Positions 32,360-43,039 of a stretch of DNA of 64,000 bases are shown here, one piece after another (within the stretch, counting starts at the first letter, position 1; each line of letters opens with the position of its first letter). Under the pieces are notes generated by a model. The model made no database searches and was not told the origin of the DNA. It worked only from the letters and a program-made list of their open reading frames with translations. Source of the DNA: Immersiella caudata (Eukaryota; Ascomycota; Sordariomycetes; Sordariales; Lasiosphaeriaceae); assembly GCA_030512335.1 (NCBI GenBank), contig JAULSU010000006.1, forward strand, positions 3,968,001-4,032,000, given 5' to 3'. The position numbers and the translations under genes were made by a program.

Positions 32360-34099
32360 ATGAGGTCATTGGCGGCAGGCGCACTTTTGGCCCTGCTGGG
32401 GCTGACCCACGCCGCTCCTTCCCTCAACACGCTCGATTCCCGTCAAGTCCCCGAGGGGCTCAAAAACTGTAATGAAGCATTTTTCTCCTCTGTAATTGCC
32501 TCGAAGAAGCTTGGCGGAAAACTCGCGCCCAAGTCTCCTTACACATCCGACAACGAACCATACGAAGACGACGAGCGTTCGCTTTACTACGCCAACCACG
32601 AGACGGATCTCAACATCTCCGACATATGCGGCGTGCAGATCCACGTCACCGACAATGTAGCATTCGAGCTGTACCTACCAAGCCCCAAGAAATGGAACAA
32701 GCGTTTCCTAACGGTCGGCAACGGCGGCTTCTCCGGGCGCGCTAACCGTCGCGACATGTTCTCCCGCGCCGTGCAAAACTGGGCCACCATGTCGACAAAC
32801 GCCGGAAACGAGGATACATCCGACAATCTGGTCTGGGCATTCAACCAGCCAGACCTCCAAAAGGACTGGGCCTACAGGGCCATGGCGAAATCCGTCCCCT
32901 ACGCCAAGGCCCTCGTCGCCGCGTACTACGACGGCATCCCCACCCTCGGCAACTATTACTCGGGCTGCTCTACCGGCGGCCGCCAAGGCATCCGCCAAAT
33001 CGAGGAAGACCCCAAGAGCTTCGACGGCATGCTCATCGGCGCCCCCGCATGGAACGTCCGCTCCGCCATGCCCGTGGCCTCGCGTATCGGCTGGCTCGCA
33101 GAGACCTCCGGCCTCAAAGTCACCCTACTCGACCAAGAGCTAACCGCCCGCCTCGCCGTGCACATATTCACACTATGCAACGGTCTCGACGGGTCCATCG
33201 CCGATGGTGTCGTCCGCGACTCAGCCAAGTGCGCCGACCTCCTCCGTGGAAGCAGCCGCAACGAAACCATCTGGGGCGCTTCCAACACCACCATCTCCCA
33301 GCGCGAGGCCTACTTGACGCTCATCGAAGAGTTCAAGACCCCGCCGCGGAATCAGACCTACGCCGGCGACGGCTTCGATCCTACCGCTGTCCATGACATG
33401 GCTGTAGGCTCCTACCTCCTCGACGGCAACCTCACCGGCAACTTCACTCACCAGTTCGCAAAGTACTTCCTCGGTCTCCCCATTATCTGGGACAACGATG
33501 AACATGGCGCTCAGCTCCTGAAAGCATCCGATGAATGGGACAAATCCATCCGCGCCAACGCCGACCCGAGGTCCCTCAACGGCAAGGGTCCCTTCAAGGG
33601 CAAGACCATTCTCTACACAGGCACAGCCGACGGCTTCGTTTCCTCGCGGGGAACCCGTCGAGCGTTTGAATTGGCAGGCGGCGCGAACAACAAGAACCTC
33701 GCGTACTTTGAGATCCCAGGGATGTCCCACTGCGTCGACCTCGAAACGGCAAGCATCAACCCCCCCTGGTACATCGGTGGTGTCGGGCTGCAGATCAAGC
33801 CTCCTGGGAATATCACGTACATGCCGGAGAGCACGGGGTTGGTAGACGCGGAGCATGATGCGCTGATTGCGCTGGCGGAGTGGCATGAGGGGAAGACGGC
33901 TGGAAAAGGCAAGGGGAAGGGGAAGTGCAAGGGCAAGCGGCCGGATACCATTGTTGCTTCGGCTTTTGCAGCCTGGGGGTCGAGCCAGACGAACTTCACC
34001 GTTACGAAGAAGAGGCCGGTTTGTAGGGCGCCGATGAAGCAGGTGTTTAAGGGTCCTGAGAGTGCGGCGGATGATGAGAATGCGTGGGGTTGTGCGTAA
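32360..34099 (+). CDS. Tannase / feruloyl esterase, secreted
   Basis: A single exon of 579 aa, a usual length. A signal peptide (MRSLAAGALLALLGLTHAAP) is followed by the tannase fold. The nucleophile motif GCSTGGRQG is near residue 202, the Asp near 422 (TGTADGFVS) and the His near 456 (GMSHCVD). The Cys next to Ser and the Cys next to His form the CS-D-HC pair that defines this family. It hydrolyses ester bonds of gallate or hydroxycinnamate in plant material, outside the cell. Oddity: a Gly-Lys run (AGKGKGKGKCKGK) near residue 515 replaces the usual short loop. On the minus strand a 319-codon frame is its shadow. Confidence 0.93.
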   Translation: MRSLAAGALLALLGLTHAAPSLNTLDSRQVPEGLKNCNEAFFSSVIASKKLGGKLAPKSPYTSDNEPYEDDERSLYYANHETDLNISDICGVQIHVTDNVAFELYLPSPKKWNKRFLTVGNGGFSGRANRRDMFSRAVQNWATMSTNAGNEDTSDNLVWAFNQPDLQKDWAYRAMAKSVPYAKALVAAYYDGIPTLGNYYSGCSTGGRQGIRQIEEDPKSFDGMLIGAPAWNVRSAMPVASRIGWLAETSGLKVTLLDQELTARLAVHIFTLCNGLDGSIADGVVRDSAKCADLLRGSSRNETIWGASNTTISQREAYLTLIEEFKTPPRNQTYAGDGFDPTAVHDMAVGSYLLDGNLTGNFTHQFAKYFLGLPIIWDNDEHGAQLLKASDEWDKSIRANADPRSLNGKGPFKGKTILYTGTADGFVSSRGTRRAFELAGGANNKNLAYFEIPGMSHCVDLETASINPPWYIGGVGLQIKPPGNITYMPESTGLVDAEHDALIALAEWHEGKTAGKGKGKGKCKGKRPDTIVASAFAAWGSSQTNFTVTKKRPVCRAPMKQVFKGPESAADDENAWGCA

Positions 34100-34303
34100 G
34101 ATGTCTGAGCCTAAAGGAGGGCGAGAAAGGGTGATGATATAGGGCGTAACTGGACCCCAGATTGTCAACCATGGATGCAATGTCCCAAGAGATACATATA
34201 GATGGCTTCAGTTGAGATAGAATGGGCAGTGTAATAGAACCTCACGGACGCGTCCTCATATTGCGGTAATAGATTATGTACGCACCATATCCAGAGTTTG
34301 TCT

Positions 34304-37102
34304 CTAGAAAAACCGCCGTCGCGCCCACCCCAAAAGTCTCCAGCGAAGCCCTGGTTTCCTCCGTTGCGGTGTTTGGGGCATGTACTGGGAGACAGGCTGC
34401 GGTTCGCTCTGGCTCACGTATCCAGGCGCTTCCGCCGCGCTGCTCACCCTTGGCTGCGTCAACTCAGTCTCCTGAATCTCCAGCTTCTCAAGCCGTGGGG
34501 CCTTCCTGTCCAACACGTCTGAAACCACCCTCCCGTACCCGTTCCGCGTTCCATATACGATTCGAACCTTCTGTCGGAGTGTGTTTGCGCTATGGCAAAG
34601 GCTCGTAGTGTTCGCCCCAGCGTCGATCAGGAACTCAAGCATGGCCAGACGACACCGAATCTCCTGCGGTGTGAAGGTGTAACTCAAGGGGCGAATTGGT
34701 AGAAATTCGACGCAAGAATTCGGGAAGACGGTGGCCTCGAGCAGGGAGATATCCCCTACGCGTGTGACGGCATTGGCGGGGTTCCGGGTCACCGATTCAC
34801 GAAGGTAGCCCCATAGCTCAAATGTTGCGGCGAGGGCAGAAAAGCCAATCTGGTTCCTGCGTCCCATGTGCGAGCACTGGTTGATGGTCAACGCTGCGGT
34901 TGGCATCTGATTCTCTAGGAAGTCGAGGTAGGTAGTCTGGCGGCGGATGCTCTCGTCGGTATCGGGGGTCTCTTTCGCAAAACCTAGGCAGAGGCGAGCC
35001 AACGTGAAGCCTGAGTCGACAGGGACAAGACGGAGATTGGGGTTGCCACGGGGACAAATAGACGCTGCACAGGAAAAGGCCTTGAGAAGTTCCAACGGGG
35101 CGCTGAAGTCTGGCGGCAAGTTGTCCGATATCCTTGGAACAACCCTCAAGACCCAGTCGTAAGCGGTGCGGTGGATGTACTGCACACTCCCACGGCTCGA
35201 CAGTTCGAGGAGACCCTTGGTGCGGCTGGTCAGCCGTCGTTTCATAACCGTGTTGATCTTGTTGACGTCCATTTCGCTGAGGGAGTGGTTGTGGGGTGCG
35301 GGATCATCCGCCAGCCAAAGGAGAGGGGCCGTGAGGGGTATTTCCTTGCACGCGTTGAAGATGAGGAAGAACTGCACACCCTGGAGCTTGTACCCGTCTT
35401 CCACGGTGTTCCAAATGCCTTCGTACAGATTCTCCAAGTCTCCCGGAACTTGACCCAGCGCGGCCTGGAGGTCTGAGATCCTGTCCCCCTCGGTCAGCCC
35501 TGCCAGCAGCAGCTGAACGACGATGGAGACCCAAAGAAACACGCCTGCGGCTTTTTCAACCACCGAGCTCATGAGCTCATCAGCTTCGGTGGGAAAGACA
35601 GCGCTAAGATCGAGGAATCCCGAATGTGACTCAAAATTGGACCGCACAAACTGCAGAATGTCGTTTCGTGTGAGGTTCTCCAGCTTGAGGCTTGGCGTTC
35701 GCGCGTAGGCATCTGCAAAGACATTCCACGGTCTGCTACTGACGCACACGCGGATGCCGTCGAGACGACTGATGTCCTTGATGAGGCTCACAAGCTCTTT
35801 GTGACTGCCGCTGAACTCGTCAAGGCCGTCGACTAAAAGCACGATGTTGAGTTGTTGGCTTCCGCTGGCTGAGGGCTGGCCACGCTGCGATGACCGGCCG
35901 GAGAGCAGGACATCCAGACTCTGGCGCAGCTCGCTCTCGGTCCACTCCGGAAGTTCGATGTCGAAGCCGAATATCTCGTAGATGGACCATCGCCTTGGGC
36001 AGCACCGGCGCGCCAGGTCCGGCTTTTTGCTGATACATTGAGACAGCATGCTCCGTACAAATCCCGCTGACGATCTCTGGAGCTCAAGGCCTGCCTGCCA
36101 TGAGAAGAAGGTGGCTATGACGTACGGGATATCGCCGGACCAAGTAGCGACAAGGCGCTTGAATCTCTCGCTGCCGGCGATGAACTTCATCAATGTCGAC
36201 TTGCCCGACCCTGGCTTTCCCGTGATCCAGTAGTTCTCGCGCGCACTACCTGTCAGCCACTCGGGAAACGAGTCCCAGTGTCCTCGTGGGTTACTGCTGA
36301 AGATCCACTCAAAGGTCGACTTGTGGGCTTTCGGGATGGCTTCTTCGCGATGGCTGATGGCTTGGTAGCTGAGGCTGTCGAGGATGGCTTGATCCGACTC
36401 CCTGCCAAGCGCCGAGAATGGTGGTTCGCCACTCGCCGTGATGTCGTCGGTGGGCTTCCAGCCCGACCTCCACAGGTTGTCGACCATGGCCTGGCGGCTG
36501 TTCCGGGTGTCATGTGTGCCATCCCCGAGGGATTGAAGCTCCTCCTTCAGGACTTTCGCGTCGTCGCCCTCCCTCAAAGTGGGCACACGCGTCTTGAGGA
36601 AGTCTTGCTGCGTCTCCAGGATTTGATGGATGGCGGCGCCCTGTCTCTGCGACTCCTCCCACAGGCAAACCAGAATGGCGGCAGTGATGTCGGTCCGCAA
36701 CTTTTGCATGCGACTGCGCAGCGATTGGATCTTATCGCCGGACTTCATGGCCTTCAAGGCGATAATGAAGCTGCTCTTGGCGAGGTCGATCCTGTTCACC
36801 CCCGACGCGCGCAATTCGGCCAGAAGGTCGCGCAGCTCATCGCTGACGAACTTGCACTCTCGCGCCAAACTTTGCAGCAGCTTGACTGCGTCGGCTTGGT
36901 CCCGAGGCGACAGAGTCATTCTGGCGCAAAGATGTTGGATCTGCGTGGCCAGCACATTGAGGTCGTTGGACACGGCCGACAGTTCGACGCATTCTTTCGT
37001 TTGTCCAGTTGGCGATTTGTAGCTGCTCAGCGCGTTTCCCAGGAGTCGGCTGCCAAAGTCGAGAAACTGAATGGCCGCAGCGGCGATCGAGAGTGCCTCC
37101 AT
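34304..37102 (-). CDS. NACHT-domain STAND protein (NLR-like)
   Basis: A single exon of 932 aa. Residues 1-180 are a helical N-terminal domain (start MEALSIAAAAIQFLDFGSRL) common in fungal STAND proteins. The NACHT domain has Walker A GKPGSGKST (about 293-301), Walker B VLLVDGLDEF (about 419-428) and a sensor-like SSRPW (about 458). After it comes a DUF7791-type winged-helix region and helical tail. No ankyrin, WD or TPR repeats follow, so the recognition part is absent or unrecognised. The C-terminus is very basic (RRKPGLRWRLLGWARRRFF). STAND NTPases of this kind act in fungal non-self recognition and cell death (family knowledge). Confidence 0.9.
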   Translation of the reverse strand: MEALSIAAAAIQFLDFGSRLLGNALSSYKSPTGQTKECVELSAVSNDLNVLATQIQHLCARMTLSPRDQADAVKLLQSLARECKFVSDELRDLLAELRASGVNRIDLAKSSFIIALKAMKSGDKIQSLRSRMQKLRTDITAAILVCLWEESQRQGAAIHQILETQQDFLKTRVPTLREGDDAKVLKEELQSLGDGTHDTRNSRQAMVDNLWRSGWKPTDDITASGEPPFSALGRESDQAILDSLSYQAISHREEAIPKAHKSTFEWIFSSNPRGHWDSFPEWLTGSARENYWITGKPGSGKSTLMKFIAGSERFKRLVATWSGDIPYVIATFFSWQAGLELQRSSAGFVRSMLSQCISKKPDLARRCCPRRWSIYEIFGFDIELPEWTESELRQSLDVLLSGRSSQRGQPSASGSQQLNIVLLVDGLDEFSGSHKELVSLIKDISRLDGIRVCVSSRPWNVFADAYARTPSLKLENLTRNDILQFVRSNFESHSGFLDLSAVFPTEADELMSSVVEKAAGVFLWVSIVVQLLLAGLTEGDRISDLQAALGQVPGDLENLYEGIWNTVEDGYKLQGVQFFLIFNACKEIPLTAPLLWLADDPAPHNHSLSEMDVNKINTVMKRRLTSRTKGLLELSSRGSVQYIHRTAYDWVLRVVPRISDNLPPDFSAPLELLKAFSCAASICPRGNPNLRLVPVDSGFTLARLCLGFAKETPDTDESIRRQTTYLDFLENQMPTAALTINQCSHMGRRNQIGFSALAATFELWGYLRESVTRNPANAVTRVGDISLLEATVFPNSCVEFLPIRPLSYTFTPQEIRCRLAMLEFLIDAGANTTSLCHSANTLRQKVRIVYGTRNGYGRVVSDVLDRKAPRLEKLEIQETELTQPRVSSAAEAPGYVSQSEPQPVSQYMPQTPQRRKPGLRWRLLGWARRRFF

Positions 37103-37430
37103 TGTCCATGTGCTCTACTTTTGGTTTGGAGGTTGCTGGCAGGTGCGGTCAAGGAGACTCTGTTGTCTGGCCTCGACCCGCCACCTTCAGCCGCAAACAC
37201 CGAAATCGGGAAGGCGGTGGTGTGCCTAACTGTTTTCGGGAAAGAAGGAACGCGGGCATCGCGTCGCGTCCAATCCTAGTCGCCAACCCCATGCATCGGT
37301 TTTTACCACAGTGAAGGGCACCACCTGGGTCTTGCATGAAGTGCTCCAGTTCCGGGCCACGCATGGCGCTTTTGCCAACCTGCGTGCTTGCCTTGGACAG
37401 TAATCGTTATCCATCTTTGCATTCAAAATC

Positions 37431-38064
37431 TCACATTACCCCCTTCTCCTTCCTCTTGATAATCCTAACATCAAACTCCACCGGCTTCACAAACCAAACA
37501 TATCTCAAATCCCACTCTTTCACCGTCGTAAGCCCTAAATCAAACCACATCAACAAGCAAGGAACCAACTTATACATCTCCAAAATGGCAATATGCTTCT
37601 CCAAACAAGTCCTCGACCCCGCCCCAAAATGTGGCATATTCGCATTATGTCCCTCAACCTGCTCCTCTCGCTCTCCCCATCACCCTTTCCATCCATCAGC
37701 CACCGCTCCGGTCGATACACCTCTGCATTCTCGCCGAATATCTCAGCCCGCCGCTGAATCACCCACGGATTACAACCCACAATAACCCCGCCGGGGATTA
37801 TCTCCCTGCAAACTCCCACGTCGCCAGGGGGCGTCACGCGCTCTAGTATTGGTGCAACTTGAGATGGGCGTAGTGCGCTTTTCGACGAGCGACGACGAAA
37901 AAACGCCACCAATTCGTCAAAGAGGCAAAAGCCAGTGCTGGGTACACGTTGAGCCCGTCGTGATAGCGGTTTTTGACCAGGCCAGCGATGAGAACAAGGA
38001 AGACAGCCCAGGTTGTGTAAGGGCTCCGAATGTCCCAAAGGTTTAGAAGTAGCTGGTCTAACAT
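37431..38064 (-). pseudogene. Cytochrome P450 pseudogene with large internal deletion
   Basis: The ATG at 38064 opens a P450 membrane anchor and start (TTWAVFLVLIAGLVKN, then NVYPALAFASLTNWWRFF and HLKLHQ). At about 37850 the sequence jumps in another frame straight to the C-terminal third: LERVTPPGDVGVC, then YRPERWL (the PERF-like motif). After a further one-base frame change the heme loop PHFGAGSRTCLEKHIA follows, with Glu where the usual FxxGxRxCxG has Gly. Roughly 350 central residues, including the I-helix and ExxR, are missing. It cannot be functional. Confidence 0.85.
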
Positions 38065-38806
38065 TCTGACGGAAAAGATGAGTCCAAAGAGAGATCAAAC
38101 CGATGGAATCGAATTGGAAGTACAGCGAAACGGGGACGCCGTTATGGGCCTTTTCAATGCCCTGCCGGGTATTTCAGACACCGCTACGAGAGGCCAGGCC
38201 GATACTCGCAGTCGCTAACTCCGCATTTCCGGTGCCGCTGGTCGACGTGTTCGTCCCGACCGTTAGAATTAGTTCCAATAAACAGGATCGCTTTACTTGC
38301 CCATGTGAGAAGAAGAACGTGAAACAAAAGCGAAGAGTGGCTTGGAATAACCTCAAAGCTAACCACAGAGTCGATTTCCGAAGTCAAGAAACTGAATCGC
38401 CACGACAGCTAGGTACCTCAGGTATCATGTGCTTCACTTTGTTCAGGTTTGTATGTCCCCAACATGAAGGCAGGCGCGGTGGAGAAGCTGCTCTGGTGCC
38501 TGCCCCGGTGCCTGCCCCGATCCGCCTGCGTTTCAGCCGCAATCATGTTGGGGTTCCCAAGCCACGGGTGACGCTTGGCCGCCCTGCGTGCCTGCCTCCT
38601 TGCGATGGGCACGTAACCAATCAATCTTCAGTGATGGGCCTGAGGCGCTTGTGGTTTGGGAAGGAGGCGCAGCAGCAATAACGGGCTGCCCAACGACCCG
38701 AAGTGCCTGTACACCTACCCCGGTCGGTCTGGCATCCTCCAGCACCTTCCCTTACTTCGGCGAAGGGCCCAACTTGACCTAACACTCCCTACTGCAACTC
38801 AACAGG
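38065..38806. other. Intergenic, no gene seen
   Basis: The region lies between the P450 remnant and the DUF7708 pseudogene. A short direct repeat GGTGCCTGCCCC occurs twice at about 38500-38520, and a GGTACCTCAGGTA tract is near 38412. No coding sequence was recognised. Confidence 0.4.
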
Positions 38807-39660
38807 ATGGAAGACGACGTCTTTTCGGCGGCGCAGGATCGCTTCTTGGCGACCCTCGCAGTGCAAGATCGTCTCTTGTTCTCCCCGTGCGCCAGCCGAG
38901 AAGACCTCCTCATCGGGCTCCAACAGCTCGAAGCAACAGCCCACAGATTCAAGACGCGCAAGGGAATGCTCGGCGTGCTTGACTTGATTGACTCCTTCGC
39001 TCAGCGGCTCTAGCTTTTCTGCAGGGTCATCGACACCCTCGTTTCAGCAAAGCCCGAAGTCAGCGCGTTGATCTGGGGCGGGCTGAAGCTGGTCCTACAA
39101 GTATGAGACATAGCACTCGTGCATCTTCTTTTTTTTCGTCTTTTAGTACTCGAACAAAGACTGACAGCAATCATACTCAGCTTGCTAGTCACTATGGAGA
39201 CTTCCTTACCAGGACCATCAGAGTTCTGGAGCAATTCAGCGGGATCTGTTCCCAGTATGCTGCCGTCGCCAGTCTATCCAGATCGTGGGGCCAGGGCAGT
39301 CTCCGAAAGGCTGTAGAAGCTGTTTACGTTAGCTTGTTTGAGCATTTCTAGACTCTCGTCGGGGTGTTTGTCAAGAAGGATGGAAGTAAGAATACCCCCG
39401 ACCCCTCCTTCCGCACGGAAGATAGTGTTGTCTGATACCGAAGTTCGACCCAAAGTCTACGGTCAAAGTCGTCACGTCCGTTGCATGGCGTCCATTTGAC
39501 TCTCGCCTCTCGGATTTGCTTGAGAAGATATCTTTTCAGCAACAGGTGGTGCTGGTACACGTATACCTTGACTTTCGGTCCCGGTGCCAAGCTCACCGTC
39601 TTGGTTGATTTCGAATTCAATGTAATGACACACTTTGTCATCTGGGAGCGCCTTCCTAGC
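38807..39660 (+). pseudogene. DUF7708-type NACHT protein N-terminus, broken
   Basis: From ATG 38807 the frame encodes the N-terminal domain seen in many fungal STAND proteins: a helical start, FCRVIDTLVSAKPEVSALIW, then after a phase-0 intron (39101-39180, GTATGA...ACTCAG) LASHYGDFLTRTIRVLEQFS and AVEAVYVSLFEHF. Two TAG stops cut it (39011-39013 and 39349-39351); both sit where CAG (Gln) would fit. Further family-like words (VVTSVAWRPFDSRLSDLLEK near 39475) appear downstream in the decayed tail. No NACHT domain follows, so it is a 5' relic of a STAND gene. Confidence 0.7.
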
Positions 39661-40777
39661 GAGCAACTTCAGTACCGGCTCATCGCTTGCGTTCGCCACA
39701 ACAGCCAGCAGGCCGATCACATACGCCATCTCGAGATCCACCGCCAGCAGTCGCTCATTGTGTTCAGCGACTTTATTGGACTGCACCGCTGGGACTTCCT
39801 TCTTGAGGGTGGGTAGCACGCGCCATCTGCCTTTTATTGACACGGGGACGCTAATGATTTCCTCATCGACAGAGCAACCCGTGTGGGTGTGCCTGATTCT
39901 CCAAGTGTCAGATCGCATATCCATCTCGGCCGTCGCCTCCTATGCCATCGTTGACGACCTAGTTGTCCCCCTCTATCCTGAAACGCCTGATAACCCTTTC
40001 CCAAAGCGCAGGATCTGCGCACCGCTAGCGACAGATGCTAAGAATCAGTCAGGTCTTCTCGGCTGGGGGGACCAGAGCCTTTCGAATTGGCGACTTCGAC
40101 TGGGGAAGTCCTCCAGGGAACAGTGTCCACCAACTTGGCCTCCGGATCCGTCACTCTCCACACGAGTTCTGCCGTCAAGCTGGAAATGATGACCCTGTCC
40201 GGCTCAACCCTCTTCAATCTCCTCTCCCTCCCAAAATGGCCGGGTATCGAGCACACGTTTGTCATTGCTAGGCCCATAGAAACCGGCAGCGGTACATTCA
40301 GAATCCTCCTCAACACAAGGTCATCATCCACCTACCACGTGATGCCAGCAGCTGCCGAGAGAACGGCGACCACCTGATCGTTCCCCATGGTGATAGACCG
40401 CGACGCAAGAGCCGTCAGGAGGACAATCCATCTCGCCTCAACTGGTGGAGCCAGCATCACAGGCGCATCCAATTCCGTTGCGGCTCTCACGGCTAGCACC
40501 ACCACGGCTCAAACTTCAAGCGACCGCCGCCTACAGGTTGTGCAAAACATGGGCTTGATACACCGCCCAGGTTCACCAATTCCCCAAGTCGTCGAGCTCC
40601 CGGCTCCACAGCAGGACCGGAGGACGCGTGAAAGAAGGAATAGTGGCAGTCGGAAATGGAGTTCCGCGAGATTTTGAATGAGATTAGCGAAAATGTAGCC
40701 GCAGGCCAGCAAGTTGATACCTAGGCAGTACCGCAACCCTAATCTGTGGATTTCATGCCCCAGTCGTTGCCACCGGC
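39661..40777. other. No gene recognised
   Basis: Several overlapping frames of 90-185 codons occur on both strands but none shows a known family. The segment may hold further decayed sequence of the DUF7708 gene and the 3' flank of the GH43 gene. Confidence 0.35.
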
Positions 40778-41791
40778 CTACTCCCCAGAGGGAGCCTGCA
40801 GAATCTCTCCTGCCTTGACAGGGATTCCTAAGTCTGGGGATCCATCCGCGCTCCAGTTCACCTTCTGTGCAAAGGTTTGGCGATCTGAGCCGCAACTCCC
40901 CGAGGAGTTTTGGGTGGCGTGGTAGATGTTCCAGATTTCGGTTCCATCGGGGCTGGTGAAGAAGCTGAGAGACACTTTTGTCAGTATTCCCAAGAATAAA
41001 GGGGACAAGGGGCTGTCATACAAGTTATGAGCAGTGCCGTAGTTTCCATTCGCCGAGCTGAAAAGGGGTCCATCGGATTTCTTCCAGGAGCTCTGCTCAA
41101 GCGGATCACTCTCCCCATCCCAGAGCAACGAAGCAATCTGATAATCCGGCGTTTTGCAAAAGCTAGCTGAGTACGCGATCCACGTCTTATTCCCATGATG
41201 CAAGGGAGCAGGACCCTCGTTGACCGGAATCTCGACTCTCTCCCACGGCTCCAGCGGTTGCGAAAGGAGCGAAATGGGACCAACGCTGGTGGCATTGTTC
41301 ATCGTTGCGATACACAGCGATTGCAGCTCATCCCTCTCGCAAGAAAAGACGTAGTAATGTCCCCACCCCGGAATCTCCGCCACGGTGCCATCGATGCCCC
41401 ATTCCTCATGCACCCGTTGGTTGTTGGTGTACTCCCCCCATGGCGTCGGACCACCGGTCAGAACCCACGAGAAGCGATCCTGCGAGTAATACACGTGCCA
41501 CGTGCCGTTGATCTTGTGCAGCTCGGGCGCCCAAACATCGTTACCATCAGGCTTAGGATTGGCCATGGTGTAAATGGTTTTGCTTTCGCCTGTCTTGAGG
41601 CCTTCGAGGGTTTTGGCGCGGATGATTTGCAGGTCGCGCCATGTGGTGGTCATGAGGTAGTAGTAGCCATCGACGTAGACGAGGAAAGGGTCGGAGCCGT
41701 TGCGGGTGCGGAGGGGGTTGGAGAAGGTACTGGCTCCACCGACGAGGGTACAGAAGAGAGATAGGGCGCAGGCTACGAGAGTGGCCTTCAT
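40778..41791 (-). CDS. GH43-type glycoside hydrolase, secreted
   Basis: Coding is complement(40778-40964, 41022-41791), 318 aa. The 57-nt intron (GTATGA...CTCAG) is a multiple of three, so the unspliced frame stays open; splicing joins GTAHN to FFTSPDGTEIWNIYHAT, the conserved GH43 end. The ATG at 41791 gives a signal peptide (MKATLVACALSLFCTLVGGA). The five-bladed propeller triad is visible: DPF near the start (SDPFLVYVDGYYYL), the middle Asp in the GIDGTVAEI region and the Glu in PVNEGPAPL. It likely removes arabinose or xylose side groups from plant cell-wall polymers. Confidence 0.9.
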   Translation of the reverse strand: MKATLVACALSLFCTLVGGASTFSNPLRTRNGSDPFLVYVDGYYYLMTTTWRDLQIIRAKTLEGLKTGESKTIYTMANPKPDGNDVWAPELHKINGTWHVYYSQDRFSWVLTGGPTPWGEYTNNQRVHEEWGIDGTVAEIPGWGHYYVFSCERDELQSLCIATMNNATSVGPISLLSQPLEPWERVEIPVNEGPAPLHHGNKTWIAYSASFCKTPDYQIASLLWDGESDPLEQSSWKKSDGPLFSSANGNYGTAHNLYDSPLSPLFLGILTKVSLSFFTSPDGTEIWNIYHATQNSSGSCGSDRQTFAQKVNWSADGSPDLGIPVKAGEILQAPSGE

Positions 41792-43039
41792 CTTTGCGGT
41801 TTGTGCTGTGGTGCGGTGAAAATGCAAAAATCATATAGAGTCAAGATGTTGTTGGTTTATAGCGAATTGTAGGCTAATTCGCTAATTTTATGGTTGCGAT
41901 GTCGATTCGTGATGCTTTGCGCGCCAATCGCAGCGTGTTGCTTCGCCCAGGAAAATGGGTTGGAACCGGTTCCTGGGACTTGGCCGTCCATTCAGGGGCG
42001 CCTGAATCTGTGGAGATCGTATACGCTGCGGATAAGTCTCGGTTCGGCTAGTTTAACAGCCGCGCCTAGCTCGTTTCCGGGATGCAAACCAGAGCGGTTC
42101 ATATCAGGTATTCAGGATTAGTTCCAGTACCATGTGGGTGGAGGGTACATCCACAACCAAGAGTTTGGGTTTGAGAAGGTAGCCAGGCAAAGGCGACTTG
42201 AGGAGGAGAAGGCGAGAAATACAACTCGAGGAACGAGAATTGCTGTCTGCTCCTGTTCCTTCAATTCAAGTATTTTGACAAGTATTTGTTAATGATAGAT
42301 TAGGGAGAAGAAAAAAGGGAAAAAAAAAGCTGGCCACATCAAAGACTGAAGCCTTCTTGCCTATGAGTGCAAGTTATTTTCCTTTTACTAATTCACCTTC
42401 AGTCCACTTAGCGGTCCTCATTTCAGGCTTTCAACTGTATAAATAATGAAGGCACAAATTCGCGGCTTGACATTCAGGCCCTACTGCAGCCAAAGGCCTA
42501 CCGTGCCGGCATGGGACTCCCAAAGATGCTGACGAAAATGCGAGACGCCATAGAATCGTTGTGTTGAACCGCGCTCGCCAAATCTGTGCACCTCTTGTCA
42601 CTGTCAGATCACCGCCGCGGTGGAGTATGGGAACCAGATGACGTACCGTAGTTCTTTTGCAGTGGGAAATTCCTACGTTTCAACAGGGTCGCTTTCAACA
42701 GTGAAGAATACGTGGTCGGCGGGGTGGAGACGGTGAAGTCCAAAGCAGGTCTTGACTTTGTTGAGCCGGAGGTTGGGAAGATGGCTCCACGAACAACGGC
42801 ACCTCGGTCATGGACCCGGGATCTGTGTCTCTGCAGTCCAAGGGCCAAACTGGCTGCCGAGCCTGATTCTCGCTGCGCTTTATATTGCTGGCCCCAGGTA
42901 TTATTCTCTTCCGCAACGCCTTGCGTCGGCGGAATGTGTGTTCTCTGGGGGTATCGACGCCTGTTGCCAAGGTCCCTTTGGCGTGGTTTGTTCAAAGTCG
43001 AAATCGATTCCTGAAATCTGCCCAAACACGGGAGGGGTT
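41792..43039. other. Intergenic, no gene seen
   Basis: This is a long promoter-side region of the GH43 gene. It includes an A-rich tract at about 42305-42330. Frames near 42609-43043 have no family features. Confidence 0.45.

Noticed and set aside
33221..34180. Long minus-strand frame (319 codons)
   Set aside because: It lies opposite the tannase coding sequence in GC-rich codons and has no family features; a shadow frame.
36278..37279. Plus-strand frame (333 codons)
   Set aside because: Antisense to the NACHT gene; the NACHT frame has all expected motifs, this one none.
39472..40331. Overlapping frames on both strands with protein-like composition
   Set aside because: No consistent exon chain or family; could be decayed DUF7708 tail but not supportable.
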